In this document: in pieces, positions 10,557 to 18,259 of the stretch | Numbering within the stretch: the stretch's first letter is position 1 | Layout: each line of letters starts with the position of its first letter | From: an uncultured Porphyromonadaceae bacterium | GTDB taxonomy: Bacteria; Bacteroidota; Bacteroidia; Bacteroidales; Muribaculaceae | Direction: 5' to 3' | Assembly: GCA_905198125.1 (NCBI GenBank) | Contig: CAJKBH010000030.1 | Span: 1-39,092, forward strand | Length of the DNA: 39,092 nucleotides | The notes under the pieces: generated by a model | What the model was told of the DNA's origin: nothing | Seen by the model: the letters and a program-made list of their open reading frames with translations, nothing else | Databases searched by the model: none | Position numbers and translations under genes: made by a program

Positions 10557-11276
10557 ATGAATACAGGAGCGTTGAAAACATTGATACATAGCAAACAACC
10601 CCACGCAACAGTCATAGGCACGCCGGAGAAACTGAGAACACCGGAGCGACCGGAAGAACCGGCCATAAAGGCGCATAGGTCGTGGGTGTCGCGTAGCGTG
10701 AAGCGTGGTTGTGACATGGTTCTGTCGGCTTTGGCTTTGATTGCATCCTCTCCGATATGTGCCATTTGCGCTTTGGCAGTGAAACTACAGGACGGCGGTC
10801 CGGTCATTTTCAAACAGGAGCGCATAGGTCGTTACGGCAAGCCATTCTATATATATAAATTCCGCACCATGCGTGTAGACGCAGAAGCATTGGGACCTCA
10901 GCTCAGTTGCTCCAACGGCGAGATTGACGCGCGTCTGACCAGGGTGGGACGATTCATACGCAATCACCATCTCGATGAAATCCCTCAGTTGTATAATATC
11001 CTGAAGGGAGACATGGCTTTCATAGGATACAGGCCCGAGCGGAAATTCTTCATCGACCAGATAATGCGTCATGACAACCGGTACGAGCTGTTGTACCAGA
11101 TACGTCCGGGAGCCACTTCGTACGCGACTTTATATAACGGTTACACCGACACGATGGAGAAGATGCTGAAGCGCCTGGAGTATGACCTGTACTATCTGGA
11201 GCACGGGTCTTTTTGGTTCGACTTCAGGATTCTGTTCAATACATTCTGCGCCATAGTATTCGGTAAAAAATTCTGA
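10557..11276 (+). CDS. Undecaprenyl-phosphate sugar phosphotransferase (bacterial sugar transferase family)
   Basis: Transfers a sugar-1-phosphate from a nucleotide sugar to a polyprenyl phosphate, starting a glycan chain at the inner membrane. It is 239 aa from the ATG chosen here; a TTG 14 codons upstream (10515) is also open, but ATG is preferred. A basic stretch SVKRGCDMVLSALALIASSP leads into the single membrane/re-entrant helix (about 50-80). The family motifs VIFKQERIGRYGKPFYIYKFRTM, LDEIPQLYNILKGDM and GYRPER (catalytic Asp/Glu region) and the conserved RPG of YQIRPGATSY are all present. No other polysaccharide genes lie beside it. Confidence 0.9.
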   Translation: MNTGALKTLIHSKQPHATVIGTPEKLRTPERPEEPAIKAHRSWVSRSVKRGCDMVLSALALIASSPICAICALAVKLQDGGPVIFKQERIGRYGKPFYIYKFRTMRVDAEALGPQLSCSNGEIDARLTRVGRFIRNHHLDEIPQLYNILKGDMAFIGYRPERKFFIDQIMRHDNRYELLYQIRPGATSYATLYNGYTDTMEKMLKRLEYDLYYLEHGSFWFDFRILFNTFCAIVFGKKF

Positions 11277-11280
11277 CCTT

Positions 11281-11817
11281 ATGTCTGACACAGCAAAGGA
11301 ATTTAGTGAGGCAATATCCGTATGTCGCGATATATTCGGTAAGAAACTTCAGGATTACGGCACTTCATGGCGTGTGATGCGGCCGATGAGTCTGACGGAT
11401 CAGATATACATCAAGGCACGGCGCATACGCTCGCTTGAGGAGAAAGGGGAGAGTAACGCCGCGGTGCACGAAGGGATTGTCCCGGAGTTCATAGGAATCG
11501 TGAATTATTGCGCCATCGCGCTGATTCAGATGGAACTCGGCAGCGGTGATCCCATACCAGCCGAGGAGGCGCTGCGACTCTATGACAGGGAAATAGAGCG
11601 CGCCACGTCGCTGATGACGAACAAGAATCATGATTACGACGAGGCCTGGCGCAACATGAGGGTCAGCAGTTTCACCGATATTATCCTCCAGAAACTGATG
11701 CGGACCAAGGAGATAGAGGGCCATGACGGCCGTACCATCATCAGCGAAGGTATTGACGCCAACTATATGGATATAATCAATTATGCAATCTTCGCCCTCA
11801 TCAAGCTCAAAAAATAA
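11281..11817 (+). CDS. Tandem DUF1599 protein
   Basis: 178-aa cytoplasmic protein built from two copies of the DUF1599 domain. The first (about 8-85) contains KLQDYGTSWRVMRPMSLTDQIYIK and ends in FIGIVNYCAIALIQ. The second (about 103-177) contains KNHDYDEAWRNMRVSSFTDIILQK and ends in YMDIINYAIFALIK. The paired D-Y-x3-W and IxNYxxxAL signatures recur in each copy. Function is unknown, although a link to nucleotide metabolism has been suggested for the family. It follows the sugar transferase by 4 bp, and its 3' end overlaps the DoxX gene by 35 bp. The DUF1599-DoxX pairing is common in Bacteroidales. Confidence 0.85.
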   Translation: MSDTAKEFSEAISVCRDIFGKKLQDYGTSWRVMRPMSLTDQIYIKARRIRSLEEKGESNAAVHEGIVPEFIGIVNYCAIALIQMELGSGDPIPAEEALRLYDREIERATSLMTNKNHDYDEAWRNMRVSSFTDIILQKLMRTKEIEGHDGRTIISEGIDANYMDIINYAIFALIKLKK

Positions 11818-13168
11818 TTCACACAGGCATACGCTGATTGCTCTGGTGACATGGCTGTGCAGGATTGTCACCGGAAGCGTGTTCGTATTCTCGGGTTTCG
11901 TAAAGGGAATAGACCCCTGGGGTACTGTCTACAAGATGGACGAATATCTTGTGGCTTTGGGTATGCCCCTGTACGACAGTCTTATATTGGCCGGGGTGTT
12001 CGGACTCTGCGCGCTTGAGTTTCTGATTGGCATATATTTGATATTCGGATGCTACCGAAAGTCGGCACCGATGTTGGCATTGCTGTTCATGTGCGTGATG
12101 CTGCCGCTGACGCTGTGGATAGCGATAGCCGATCCTGTGGCGGATTGCGGATGCTTCGGCGATGCACTGGTAATATCCAATTGGGCCACTTTCTGGAAGA
12201 ATGTGGCGATTACCGGCCTCATTATATGGCTTATTAAGTTCAACCGTCGGGTCCCGTGCATCATAACGCCGGCTTTCCAGTGGATGGCTTTCGTGGCCAC
12301 GGTGCTGTATATGATCTGTATCTGCTGGTACGGATATAATATACAGCCCATGCTTGATTTCCGGCCTTTTGCAGTCGGTACTGATCTGGGAGCCGAGGTT
12401 GAGCAGAACGAAGACAGCGAGGACACGACGTTTCTGTTCACGTACTCAAAGGACGGAGTCACAAAGGACTTCACTGCAGAGGAAGTGCCTGCCGATGATT
12501 CGGGCTGGACATTCGTAAGTCGCAAGGAGATATTTCCCGACGGAGAAAGAAACAACAAGGCGAAAGGCCACGATTTCAGTGTGATGGACCGGGATGGCAA
12601 CGAAGAAGTCACATCCGAGGCCATAGATGGCGAAGGTAAGGAATTGCTGTTGCTGATCCCGTCGTTGGACCGGATATCGGCATCCACCACCTATAAGATC
12701 AACATGCTTCACGACTGGGCTACGGCAAAGGATATCCGTTTTGTAGCTATTGTTGCGGCCCATACCGGCGACATAGCCGAGTGGGAGGATATGAGCATGC
12801 CGGGTTATGAGATATATACCGCCGACGATACAGCCATCAAGGAACTGGCCCGCGGCAATCCGGCTGTCGTGTATCTGAAGGATGGAGTCATCAAGTGGAA
12901 AACGAGTCTATATTCCATCAACGAGGACGACTTTGCGGCCGGCGAAGCAGGAAATAACGTGAATGCAGAGGTGGACCAGCTGTCGTATGACGGTAAGCGT
13001 ACTTTGATAAACTGGTCGCTGATATATCTGGCCGTGATGGCCATGCTGGTATGTATATCGTTCGTGCCGCGTCTCGCACGTCTGTTCCGCCCGTTGGAAT
13101 ATAAAGGCGAGAGACATAAAAAGGAACATGCCGGAAAGGATCCTTCCGACATGTCCGATAAATCCTGA
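11783..13168 (+). CDS. DoxX/MauE-like membrane protein with thioredoxin-like domain
   Basis: 461-aa inner-membrane protein. Four membrane helices fill residues 18-150, with the BT_3979-type motif GSVFVFSGFVKGIDPWGT near the start and a VADCGCFGDALVISNW loop; the paired cysteines resemble those of DoxX/MauE proteins linked to thiol chemistry. A fifth helix lies near 165-185. The region 285-390 looks like a thioredoxin/TlpA-type fold (KELLLLIPSL, NPAVVYLKDG), but no CxxC active site is visible there. A last helix is at 410-430, followed by a basic, charged tail. The start lies inside the end of the DUF1599 gene. In many relatives tpiA follows; here a convergent thioredoxin gene does. Confidence 0.8.
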   Translation: MQSSPSSSSKNNSHRHTLIALVTWLCRIVTGSVFVFSGFVKGIDPWGTVYKMDEYLVALGMPLYDSLILAGVFGLCALEFLIGIYLIFGCYRKSAPMLALLFMCVMLPLTLWIAIADPVADCGCFGDALVISNWATFWKNVAITGLIIWLIKFNRRVPCIITPAFQWMAFVATVLYMICICWYGYNIQPMLDFRPFAVGTDLGAEVEQNEDSEDTTFLFTYSKDGVTKDFTAEEVPADDSGWTFVSRKEIFPDGERNNKAKGHDFSVMDRDGNEEVTSEAIDGEGKELLLLIPSLDRISASTTYKINMLHDWATAKDIRFVAIVAAHTGDIAEWEDMSMPGYEIYTADDTAIKELARGNPAVVYLKDGVIKWKTSLYSINEDDFAAGEAGNNVNAEVDQLSYDGKRTLINWSLIYLAVMAMLVCISFVPRLARLFRPLEYKGERHKKEHAGKDPSDMSDKS

Positions 13169-13197
13169 TGACGCAACATTAAGCGTCGATACGTCAA

Positions 13198-13494
13198 TCA
13201 ATAATACTTTTTCAGTTCCTCCTCCAGAGTTGCGGCGGGAGTTACGCCCGACGTGCGCCATTTCAGCTCGCCGTTCTTGAATATCATGAGCGTCGGTACC
13301 GAGCGCACCTGATATACGCGGGACAGTTCTTCGTTCTTATCGATATCAATCTTTATGACTCGGGCATTGTCGCCTACATTCTTTGCAACATCCTCAAGCA
13401 CCGGATGCATCATCTTGCAGGGACCGCACCATGTGGCATAGAAATCCACCAGTACCGGTTTGTCGGATGCGATAATCTCATTAAATTTTTCCAT
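13198..13494 (-). CDS. trxA: Thioredoxin
   Basis: Small cytoplasmic disulfide reductase of 98 aa with the active site WCGPC (Cys23, Cys26) after the usual strand VLVDFYAT. The cis-proline loop VRSVPTLMIFKNGE follows and the closing helix TLEEELKKYY ends the protein. The frame is open 14 codons further upstream (to 13536), but family members begin at MEKFNEII, so the inner ATG is chosen. It lies convergent to the DoxX-thioredoxin-fold gene with only 29 bp between the stops. Confidence 0.93.
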   Translation of the reverse strand: MEKFNEIIASDKPVLVDFYATWCGPCKMMHPVLEDVAKNVGDNARVIKIDIDKNEELSRVYQVRSVPTLMIFKNGELKWRTSGVTPAATLEEELKKYY

Positions 13495-13606
13495 ATTAAT
13501 TTCTGTCTTTGACTTCTTGTAGAAATCCATTATCATCTATCATATATAACAACATTAGCTCGAATATGTTGTGATAATGCTGATTCATACGGTTTGTGAA
13601 TCATTT

Positions 13607-13641
13607 TTTACGAATTGTTACCGGGATTTACGAATAGTTAC
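13607..13641. repeat. Two direct repeats 20 bp apart before the frameshifted gene
   Basis: TTTACGAATTGTTAC (13607-13621) and TTTACGAATAGTTAC (13627-13641) differ at one base and are offset by exactly 20 bp, about two helical turns. A TAACTTTA -7-like element follows at 13665-13672, with the start codon at 13694. The placement suggests a protein-binding site controlling that gene. A short hairpin with a T-run (13581-13609) lies just before. Confidence 0.5.
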
Positions 13642-13693
13642 ACCTTGGTTTGCTCCTTTTTGATTAACTTTAGCCGACAATAACTTATACATC

Positions 13694-15270
13694 ATGAGCA
13701 TCAGAAGCATCTTTTTCGAGACCTCCAATTCGCCACGTGCCTGCCTTGGCTGGATCATAGTAATAGCTTTGGCTATAGGCTGCATATTCTGGGATTCGGC
13801 ATCGTACCGTCTAAAGACAGACGGACCCATGATAAAGCTGGATCAACAGGCCGTAATGACGCAACGATTCGACAAGGATACGTTGAAACAGACCCTTCCT
13901 GCAGGCGACAGCATCTGTGTACTGGGTATAGACCGATCATCTTTCGGTCAGAAATGGCTGGTGCAGACGGATAATGGTGAACGAGGATGGGTAGATGCCG
14001 CTCAGTTGCCTCAAATCCGCCAGGTTGTGACCAAGGGCAAATTCGAAGGAGATACCGTAACAATCTGCGGTACGGGTAGCGGAGCCACATCAAAATATGT
14101 ATTCAGGAACAGTGCCGGCGAGGAGGATGATCGTTCCACAAAGGATTTCGTACCAGTTCTGAAAGACTGGGATGACTACGCGTACAATCGCGACGGTGTG
14201 GCTGGTGTGTGTTCGCAAAAGAAATTCGAAGCAAAAACCAAGGGAAAGAGCTTCGCTGAGATCAATGAGTCGTTTGGCTCTCCTATACTGGTGCGTAGCA
14301 TGCCGCAAGGCATGATGGCAAGTTATTCATGGAAAGTGTTTGATCCCACTACCGGAGTGATGCTGCGGCCTACCGTTGCCTTCGGGACTGACTCGATAGT
14401 TTCATCGGTCGCTTTCAGCGAATGGACTACACGTGCCGCTTCATGGCTGAAACATATACCGTTGGCTTCCAATATAATTGACTGGCCGTTTACGTCGAGA
14501 GTCGTACGCGAATCCCGATACGATGCGATAACCGATCCCACCATATCGGGATGGAAACGTGTAGGCGTGCTGTGCCTGATACCGATATGGCTGTTGATGG
14601 TATTCCTGTGGATGTTCATGACTCCGGCATTACCGGTGCTGCTGATGGGCTGGCTGGTGAAGTTCCCGCCGGTTTTCGCTTTCCTCTCCGACAAGTGGCT
14701 GAAGATCTTAATGGCCTTTGTGGCTGTCATCAGTGCTTGTTTATGGTGCGTTATTATGATGGCATGGGGCATGTTCCCGTTTTGGTCAGTGCTGATAGTG
14801 ATGATTGCATGGTATTGCTCTTTGCTCGCGTCAAGTCCTCTGTGTCAATATCCGCATGTGCGCTGTCCTAAGTGCCAACATCTGTATGCAATCCGGTTCG
14901 ACCACCGCGATTTTGAGTATGACGAAATAAAGAAGGGTGTAGACATTGTGCGCGACAAACTCTTAGGTAAACGTACCGAAAATGGAAAGCATGGACTGAG
15001 GTTACCACTACCACTACATATCGTGACGGTCATAAGAAGACAGAGGTCTCAAAGCAAGACGTGCATACTAAAGCACAGGATTTCAACAATTATCTGTACA
15101 TTGATTATGAAGTGACTTATCGTCTGGACCATTACCGTAAATACTATAAGTGTAGCCATTGCGGTCACGTAGAGGAGGAGACAGAGGTAGAACACACTGA
15201 GCTTGACCGGAAGGTGGTGGGCAGCCATACGTGCGAGGAATCAAGTGACGTGTATCGCGCCCGCTGGTGA
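13694..15270 (+). pseudogene. Frameshifted membrane protein with SH3-like and zinc-ribbon segments
   Basis: I do not recognise the family. The first frame (13694-15115) gives an N-terminal membrane helix (residues 18-35), an SH3-like stretch (about 45-105, WLVQTDNGERGWVDAAQLP), a middle domain, then three or four membrane helices (about 287-380) and a CPKCQHLYAIRF knuckle near 395. After about 14975 this frame turns to low-complexity Leu/Pro/Arg sequence. The -1 frame, open from 14971 to 15270, continues convincingly with TTTTTYRDGHKKTEV and a second knuckle, YYKCSHCGHVEEE. The 3' ends fit one protein of about 525 aa lacking one base near 14976-14990 (AAAA at 14979-14982, AAAG at 14986-14989). 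It could be a true mutation, an assembly error, or -1 frameshifting. Confidence 0.65.
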
Positions 15271-15296
15271 TACTGCACTTTTGTCGCTAAAGCTCC

Positions 15297-15397
15297 ATAC
15301 TGAAACAAAAAGGCGACAAGCACACGTGAATACTGAAACAAAAAAGGCGACAAGCACACGTGAATACTGAAACAAAAAAGGCGATAAGCACACATGA
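15297..15397. repeat. Three tandem 33/34-bp repeats (duplicated terminator arm)
   Basis: Units at 15297-15329, 15330-15363 and 15364-15397, each ATACTGAAACAAAAA then GGCGACAAGCACACGTGA with minor changes. The third unit (GGCGATAAG) supplies the left arm of the terminator at 15374-15418. The first two copies could pair with the same right arm with one mismatch. Confidence 0.85.
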
Positions 15398-15418
15398 ATC
15401 GGTGCATATCGCCTTTTT
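15374..15418. terminator. Bidirectional terminator
   Basis: AAAAAGGCGATA and TATCGCCTTTTT form a 12-bp perfect stem, with an inner GCAC/GTGC pairing. It lies between the convergent frameshifted gene and the Cys-repeat gene and can serve both strands, since an A-run and a T-run flank the GC core. Confidence 0.8.
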
Positions 15419-15439
15419 GTAGATGTATTGTCAGGATGA

Positions 15440-16060
15440 TTAGCGGCGGTCGCGCTTGTCAGCTTTCTTGGCATTTTTATCAGCCTTGGCTATCTTACTG
15501 CCTTCAATGTTGAATCTCTTTCCGAACTTTTCATCCTTTCTGAACTTGTGGTGCTTGAAGTTGCCGCGTGCGGCGTGCTTCGGGCCTTTGTTGATGTAGT
15601 TCTGCTCCAGGAACCGGGTGTACTGCTCGGGAGTCAGGATTTTCTTGATGTCGGCAAGCTGCTGACGCTTCAGGTCCTGTGCCTTGTTGCGCATGTCCTT
15701 CCTAAGGGAGTCGTTGCGCTGTTTGTTCTGCCTGTTGTCCTGACGCAGAGCCTGACGCTTGTCGCCATAATTCTTGCAGAGTGCCTGAAGCTGCTGCTTC
15801 TGGGTGTCCGTGAGGTTCAGTCCGTTGAAGCAGCTGAAGCCGTTGCACTGTGCGGGTCGTCCTTTATACTGACGGTTGCAGGGAATCTGTGCGCAGTCAG
15901 TTTGCGAACAGTTGGTCTGCTTACAGTTTACCTGTGCGCAGTTCTGAGGTGCGCAATTTGCGGATGCGCCACAAGGGGTGGCGGTCTGTGCGTATGCGGA
16001 TGCGATGCCGAATCCCAGCATACATGCAATTCCAATCATTGATTTCTTCATATTTCCCAT
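15440..16060 (-). CDS. Secreted Spy/DUF4890-like protein with C-x4 cysteine repeats
   Basis: 206-aa protein. A signal peptide (MKKSMIGIACMLGFGIASAYA) may start at the first ATG or three codons later. Then comes a cysteine-rich stretch in which cysteine recurs every fifth residue (CAPQNCAQVNCKQTNCSQTDCA), with three more cysteines before residue 85. The remainder is a charged helical region, rich in Lys, Arg and Gln, of the LTxxQ type (LNLTDTQKQQL, ILTPEQYTRFLEQNY) seen in Spy/CpxP-like periplasmic proteins and DUF4890. The C-terminus is Lys/Arg-rich (KADKNAKKADKRDRR). A periplasmic metal- or envelope-stress role is inference. It is monocistronic and divergent from rlmH. Confidence 0.75.
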   Translation of the reverse strand: MGNMKKSMIGIACMLGFGIASAYAQTATPCGASANCAPQNCAQVNCKQTNCSQTDCAQIPCNRQYKGRPAQCNGFSCFNGLNLTDTQKQQLQALCKNYGDKRQALRQDNRQNKQRNDSLRKDMRNKAQDLKRQQLADIKKILTPEQYTRFLEQNYINKGPKHAARGNFKHHKFRKDEKFGKRFNIEGSKIAKADKNAKKADKRDRR

Positions 16061-16175
16061 TTTTTTACGTTTCGTAATTATAGACCGCGGTTTATGCCCA
16101 AAGGTTTAGACAGCTTTTAGCAAAATTATGTTAAGGACATTTTAAGAAGTTTTAATTTCAAAACATGCTCATTAT

Positions 16176-16649
16176 ATGGAAGTAGTGCTTCTTGCGATAG
16201 GAAAGACCAATATAAAGTTTGTTGACGAAGGCATCAAGGAATATGAGGGACGGTTACGGCGTTACATGACGTTCCGGACGGAATGGCTGCGAGATGTCAA
16301 GGGAGCGGGACAATTGGCCGAGGCGCGTCAGAAGGAATTGGAGGGCGAGGTCATACTTGCCAAGCTGCAGCCGTCGGACATGGTTATACTATTGGATGAA
16401 CGCGGCAAGGAATTCACCTCGCGCGAATTTGCGGTGTGGATGGAGAAGCAGATGGCTTCAGGCCGCAAGCGCATAGTGTTTGTTATCGGCGGCCCATACG
16501 GATTCAGTCAGGCTGTATATGACAGAGCCGACGGCAAGGTGTCGATGTCAAAGATGACCTTCAACCACGAGATGATACGCCTGTTCTTTGTGGAACAGAT
16601 GTATCGCGCCATGACCATACTGAGGGGAGAACCGTATCACCATGATTAG
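16176..16649 (+). CDS. rlmH: 23S rRNA (pseudouridine1915-N3) methyltransferase
   Basis: SPOUT-class methyltransferase of 157 aa, the normal length, that methylates pseudouridine 1915 of 23S rRNA on the assembled ribosome. Visible features are the N-terminal strand MEVVLLAIGKT, the LLDERGKEFTSREFA motif, the SAM-binding knot loop VFVIGGPYGFS and the conserved C-terminus SMSKMTFNHEMIRLFFVEQMYRAMTILRGEPYHHD-type ending (positions 125-157). The start codon follows a short AT-rich leader. DUF3108 lies 85 bp downstream on the same strand. Confidence 0.97.
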   Translation: MEVVLLAIGKTNIKFVDEGIKEYEGRLRRYMTFRTEWLRDVKGAGQLAEARQKELEGEVILAKLQPSDMVILLDERGKEFTSREFAVWMEKQMASGRKRIVFVIGGPYGFSQAVYDRADGKVSMSKMTFNHEMIRLFFVEQMYRAMTILRGEPYHHD

Positions 16650-16734
16650 TGACGAGTGACGAGTTCAGAGGGAATTTGGGTTAAACCTGAAGTTTGTTTG
16701 TTATTCTAATATGTAATGTGAATGACATGGTATT

Positions 16735-17490
16735 ATGATGAGAAGAATTCTGTTTGTATTTATATCTATAATAATAAGTGTGCAATGTCTGGCCGTGACT
16801 TTCCACAACGAGACGCTGCATTATGTAATCAGCTATAAGTGGGGACTGATACATAAGGATGCGGGCGATGCGACTTTGTCGCTGCGTCAGCGCGGGCAAC
16901 ACTATGACCTGATGCTTGCGGGCAAGACACGCCCCTGGGCCGACAAGATATATATGACCCGGGATACATTGTTGGGAACCATCAATAGGGCGGATCTTTC
17001 GCCTGTGTCATATACCAAGATCACGCATGAAAAGGATCATCATGACCGAACGGAGATATCGTATACCCGGTTTCGTGGCGTTACCAAGGGTGAGACCGTC
17101 AAGTATAAGACCCGTAACGGCAAGACGACTGTTAAACGGCATAAGATAACCGGCACAGGTCCAGTGTTCGACATGCTTTCGATATTCTATTATCTTCGTA
17201 CTCTGGATTATGACCGGTTGACTGAAAAACATTACGTATATAAGGCAACGGTCTTTTCCGGCTCACGCTCAGAGACGGTGACAATCCGTTGCGAAGGACG
17301 CAAAAAAATAAAGCTCCGCAACAAGCAGACGCGCGAAGCTTTCCATATCAGGTTCAAGTTCACTACAGGGGGCGGCACGAAGTCGAGCGATGACATCGAT
17401 GCCTGGATTTCGACCGACAGCCGGCATATTCCGCTGTATCTGGTCGGCAAGCTGCCGGTGGGCGAAGTGAGAGCGTACTATGTAAATTAG
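16735..17490 (+). CDS. DUF3108 family exported protein
   Basis: 251-aa protein with a signal peptide (RRILFVFISIIISVQCLA) and a beta-rich body typical of DUF3108: an opening ETLHYVISYKWGLIHKDAGDATL, a central PVFDMLSIFYYLRTLDY and the closing strand GEVRAYYVN. Such proteins are thought to be lipocalin-like envelope proteins, but no function is established. Two adjacent ATG codons begin the frame and the first is used. It may follow rlmH transcription and ends at a strong shared terminator with sodB. Confidence 0.8.
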   Translation: MMRRILFVFISIIISVQCLAVTFHNETLHYVISYKWGLIHKDAGDATLSLRQRGQHYDLMLAGKTRPWADKIYMTRDTLLGTINRADLSPVSYTKITHEKDHHDRTEISYTRFRGVTKGETVKYKTRNGKTTVKRHKITGTGPVFDMLSIFYYLRTLDYDRLTEKHYVYKATVFSGSRSETVTIRCEGRKKIKLRNKQTREAFHIRFKFTTGGGTKSSDDIDAWISTDSRHIPLYLVGKLPVGEVRAYYVN

Positions 17491-17498
17491 TGAACTAT

Positions 17499-17551
17499 AA
17501 TAGATAATTGGAAGCGCGGATTCACTGAACCCGCGCTTCAAATTATCTATT
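17499..17551. terminator. Bidirectional terminator between DUF3108 gene and sodB
   Basis: A long palindrome: AATAGATAATT, G, GAAGCGCGG pairs with CCGCGCTTC, A, AATTATCTATT around a 10-11 nt loop. It sits between convergent stops. The outer AT arms supply U-rich tails on either strand. Confidence 0.75.
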
Positions 17552-17570
17552 ATGTATTTTCAATTATGCG

Positions 17571-18149
17571 TTATTCATAACGCATGGTGACGATGTCCCA
17601 GTCCACGATGTTCCACAGCTGCTTCAGGTAATCGGCGCGGCGGTTCTGATAGTCCAGGTAGTAGGCGTGCTCCCATACGTCGAACGTCAGGATAGGACGT
17701 AATCCTTCGGTCATGGGGTTGCCGGCGTTCGGACTCTGAGTGATGTGGAGGTCTCCGTTTTTGTCGGCGGAAAGCCATACCCATCCGGAACCGAACAGGG
17801 TTGCGCCCTTCTCCTCGAACTGGCGCTTGAACTCGTCGAACGAACCGAAGGTAGCGTCTATCTTCTCGCGCAGTTTGCCCGTGGGTTCCTTCAGGCCTTC
17901 GGGCGAGAACTGGAAGAAATAGAATATGTGGTTCCAGGCCTGCGAGGCATTGTTGAAGATCTTGCCCTCGCTTTTCACGATTATGTCTTCAAGAGACATG
18001 TTCTCGAATTCCGTGCCTTCTATCAGAGCGTTGAGAGTGTTGATATAGTTGCTCTCATGTTTGCCGTAATGATAATCGATCGTATTACGAGATATGTACG
18101 GCTGCAGGGCGTCTACCGCGTATGGTAGACGTGGTTGACTGAATTTCAT
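17571..18149 (-). CDS. sodB: Superoxide dismutase (Fe/Mn family)
   Basis: Converts superoxide to hydrogen peroxide and oxygen in the cytoplasm. It is 192 aa, the typical length. All four metal ligands are present: His27 (DYHYGKH), His74 (WNHIFYF), and Asp157 and His161 in DVWEHAYY. Gln70 in FNNASQAWNH is at the position characteristic of iron-type enzymes. The C-terminal half has GSGWVWL and the SPNAGNP loop. Bacteroides/Porphyromonas homologues can use either metal, so Fe versus Mn is uncertain. AGAGGA 4-5 nt before the ATG is a rather good ribosome binding site for this phylum. Confidence 0.97.
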   Translation of the reverse strand: MKFSQPRLPYAVDALQPYISRNTIDYHYGKHESNYINTLNALIEGTEFENMSLEDIIVKSEGKIFNNASQAWNHIFYFFQFSPEGLKEPTGKLREKIDATFGSFDEFKRQFEEKGATLFGSGWVWLSADKNGDLHITQSPNAGNPMTEGLRPILTFDVWEHAYYLDYQNRRADYLKQLWNIVDWDIVTMRYE

Positions 18150-18204
18150 AATATCCTCTTAAATTTAATCGAAAAAAACATATTACCGTAGGCCCCAAAA
18201 ACAA

Positions 18205-18235
18205 GGCGCCTCACTGTGAGAACAAGTGAGGCGCC
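18205..18235 (-). terminator. Terminator of the thi genes
   Basis: GGCGCCTCAC pairs with GTGAGGCGCC around an 11-nt loop; on the minus strand the hairpin is followed by TTGTTTTTGG. It stands 25 bp past the thiH stop. Confidence 0.8.
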
Positions 18236-18259
18236 CTATAGGTTCAACAGTGTCCGGAA

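Noticed and set aside
13170..13187. GACGC/GCGTC hairpin between the DoxX gene and thioredoxin
   Set aside because: Only five base pairs and no T-run; too weak to call a terminator.
15297..15397. Possible CRISPR array
   Set aside because: Three contiguous units without spacers; it is a tandem repeat tied to a terminator, and no cas genes are near.
15165..15407. Minus-strand ORFs with repeated FQYSRVLVAF peptides
   Set aside because: The peptide repeats are only the tandem terminator-arm duplication read in frame.
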